DNA from: Pontederia crassipes
Taxonomy: Eukaryota; Streptophyta; Magnoliopsida; Commelinales; Pontederiaceae
Assembly: GCA_030549335.1 (NCBI GenBank)
Contig: CM060188.1
Location: 72,818,696-72,882,695, forward strand
DNA length: 64,000 nucleotides
Reading direction: 5' to 3'
Under the pieces are notes generated by a model. That model was not told where the DNA came from. It saw only the letters and a program-made list of their open reading frames with translations, and did no database searches. Positions within the stretch are counted from its first letter, which is position 1, and each line of letters starts with the position of its first letter. A program made the position numbers and the translations under genes. Shown one piece after another: positions 62,713 to 64,000 of the stretch.

Positions 62713-64000
62713 CAATGTTTTTAAAACCGGACTGGTCGTCGAACCGAATGATCAACTGGGTCATAGTTTAACCGGTTTGATCGGGTTCAACCGGATTGAA
62801 TCGGATTTTTAATAAGATATTATTATCATTATTAAATATTTAAATATATAATGAATAATACATATAAAAATTTTAAAATAAAAAGAGCTATCGTCATAAT
62901 CAATTCTACAAAAAAATTCAACTAGATATGAGCATCAATAGAATATAAAAACTAAATAACTTATAAGATGACGTCTAAATCAATTACTTGTGAGCTGCTT
63001 CACAAAATATCAAAAGTAATCATTTGTCAAAAGTTTTGTTCTTCCTGTGCATTTTGAACATCCTATTCATCTAAATCATCTTCTGCTTCATCCAAAAGAC
63101 CATCTTCATCTTGATCCCCAAGCTCTTCAAGATCTAGAAAAACATAATAAAACATAAATAAGTTTCACATTATTTTGACTATGGAAAATTAAATCCAAAA
63201 TAATTTATGTATGATATAAATTTGCACATAATTTCCAAACCTTGAACACTTGAGTCTATGTTATCTTTTGGAAGTTCTAATTCAATCATATTTTCAAGCT
63301 CCCCCTCTTTTTCGACAATCCAAAATTCTGTTTTGTCAATTGATTCATAATCAATCTGATCATATAAATTTTTGCACATAGACAACCTAATAAACAATAA
63401 CAATAACAAAGTTAAGTTTATACAAATGATAAAATGATATCCAAATACAATTAGACATAAATATAAGATAATCATACCTATTTTTCAATCTCAAGTTATA
63501 ATGAATATAAACGAGATCATTTAACTTTTCATGTTCTAATCAATTTCTCTTCTTCGTATGGATGCGCTCAAACACACTCCAATTACGCTCACATCCAAAA
63601 GAAGAAGCCATTTGGGCAAGAATTCTCATCGCCAACTTTTGCAAATTAGGAACATCATAACCAAATAATCTCCACCATTCATCTTCATTGGATAGGAAAA
63701 CAAAAAAGAAAGATATTACATAAGGAAAAAATGAATGTTTATGAATCATGCAAATATTTAAATTTAGGAAATTAAATTAATAAAAAAAATATAATAGGAT
63801 CACCAAATTGACTCATACCTGACCGAGTAGTTTTGCTACAAGATGTCACCTTTGGGCGAGAAAAACACAATTCGCGTTCTCGAAAGATCCTTAACTCCTT
63901 GAATAATACTAAATTGTCAGAAACATCAAGCTTGTCAATCACATGATGTACATCACACATAATCTCGGGATCATTACAGAAGTTAGAATCATTATATTGG
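62713..64000 (-). mobile_element. hAT transposon with transposase, running off the window
   Basis: Starts CAATGTTTTTAAAACCGG at the point where the gypsy LTR homology breaks off; the next ~100 bases have GGTTCAACCGG-type subterminal repeats, as in the MITE at 46381. The transposase 3' exons follow on the minus strand. The other end and the target duplication lie outside the window; the last 8 bases before the element are GAAGAGAG. Confidence 0.85.
63063..64000 (-). pseudogene. hAT transposase, 3' exons (partial, one in-frame stop)
   Basis: C-terminal part of a hAT transposase, including the dimerisation domain (WWRLFG, NLQKLAMRILAQMASSF, then GCERNWSVFERIHTKKRN). Exons read right to left: beyond 64000 to 63819, 63682-63478, 63386-63241 and 63133-63063. 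All introns are GT-AG and the phases fit exactly, giving a C-terminus rich in acidic residues that ends ...DDLDE. A TGA at 63540-63542 replaces the Arg expected after HTKKRN, so this copy probably makes no full transposase although the rest of the domain is well kept. The N-terminal zinc finger and the catalytic core lie outside the window. Confidence 0.85.

Overview
This 64 kb window is nuclear DNA of a flowering plant, most likely a non-grass monocot. The host genes have introns, GC-rich first exons and plant-only protein families, and they sit in very AT-rich intergenic DNA packed with LTR retrotransposons, MITEs, hAT elements and a Mutator-like element. I cannot name the species.

Layout. 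0.4-1.9 kb: GDSL esterase/lipase gene 1 (+, three exons). 2.1-7.0 kb: a young full-length Ty1/copia element (-). 7-13.3 kb: AT-rich DNA with hAT-type relics, one having perfect 8-bp target duplications (10226-10864). 13.45-15.7 kb: GDSL gene 2 (+), a tandem paralogue with the same exon structure. 16.0-16.4 kb: a solo LTR of the same copia family. 16.6-18.6 kb: a probable Ty3/gypsy solo LTR. 19-23 kb: AT-rich DNA with a hAT-like relic and an old ~0.83 kb direct duplication. 23.8-24.5 kb: an intronless gene of a plant-specific uncharacterised family. 26.0-27.9 kb: a gypsy solo LTR with perfect target duplication. 28.2-32.0 kb: a degraded, shortened copia element (+). 35.5-37.2 kb: an HT1-like Raf-type protein kinase (-, three exons). 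39-47 kb: a MITE cluster and a 1600-bp Pack-MULE carrying a decayed host gene fragment. 48.1-49.5 kb: a perfect 680-bp tandem duplication. 50.5-62.7 kb: a gag-only Ty3/gypsy element with ~2.8 kb LTRs, one LTR split by a copia element (51495-56467), the other by a hAT transposon (62713 to the window end) whose transposase 3' exons are readable on the minus strand.

The host genes are four: two tandem GDSL esterases (secreted lipid or cell-wall hydrolases), one unknown-function gene and one kinase whose Arabidopsis relative acts in guard-cell CO2 signalling. There is no operon-like cooperation. Everything else records repeated transposition: two solo LTRs and one full-length element have perfect 5-bp target duplications, two hAT-type elements have exact or near-exact 8-bp ones, and the Pack-MULE has a perfect 9-bp one. 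LTR divergences counted by eye (about 3%, 5%, 8%, 8%) give an insertion order that agrees with the observed nesting.
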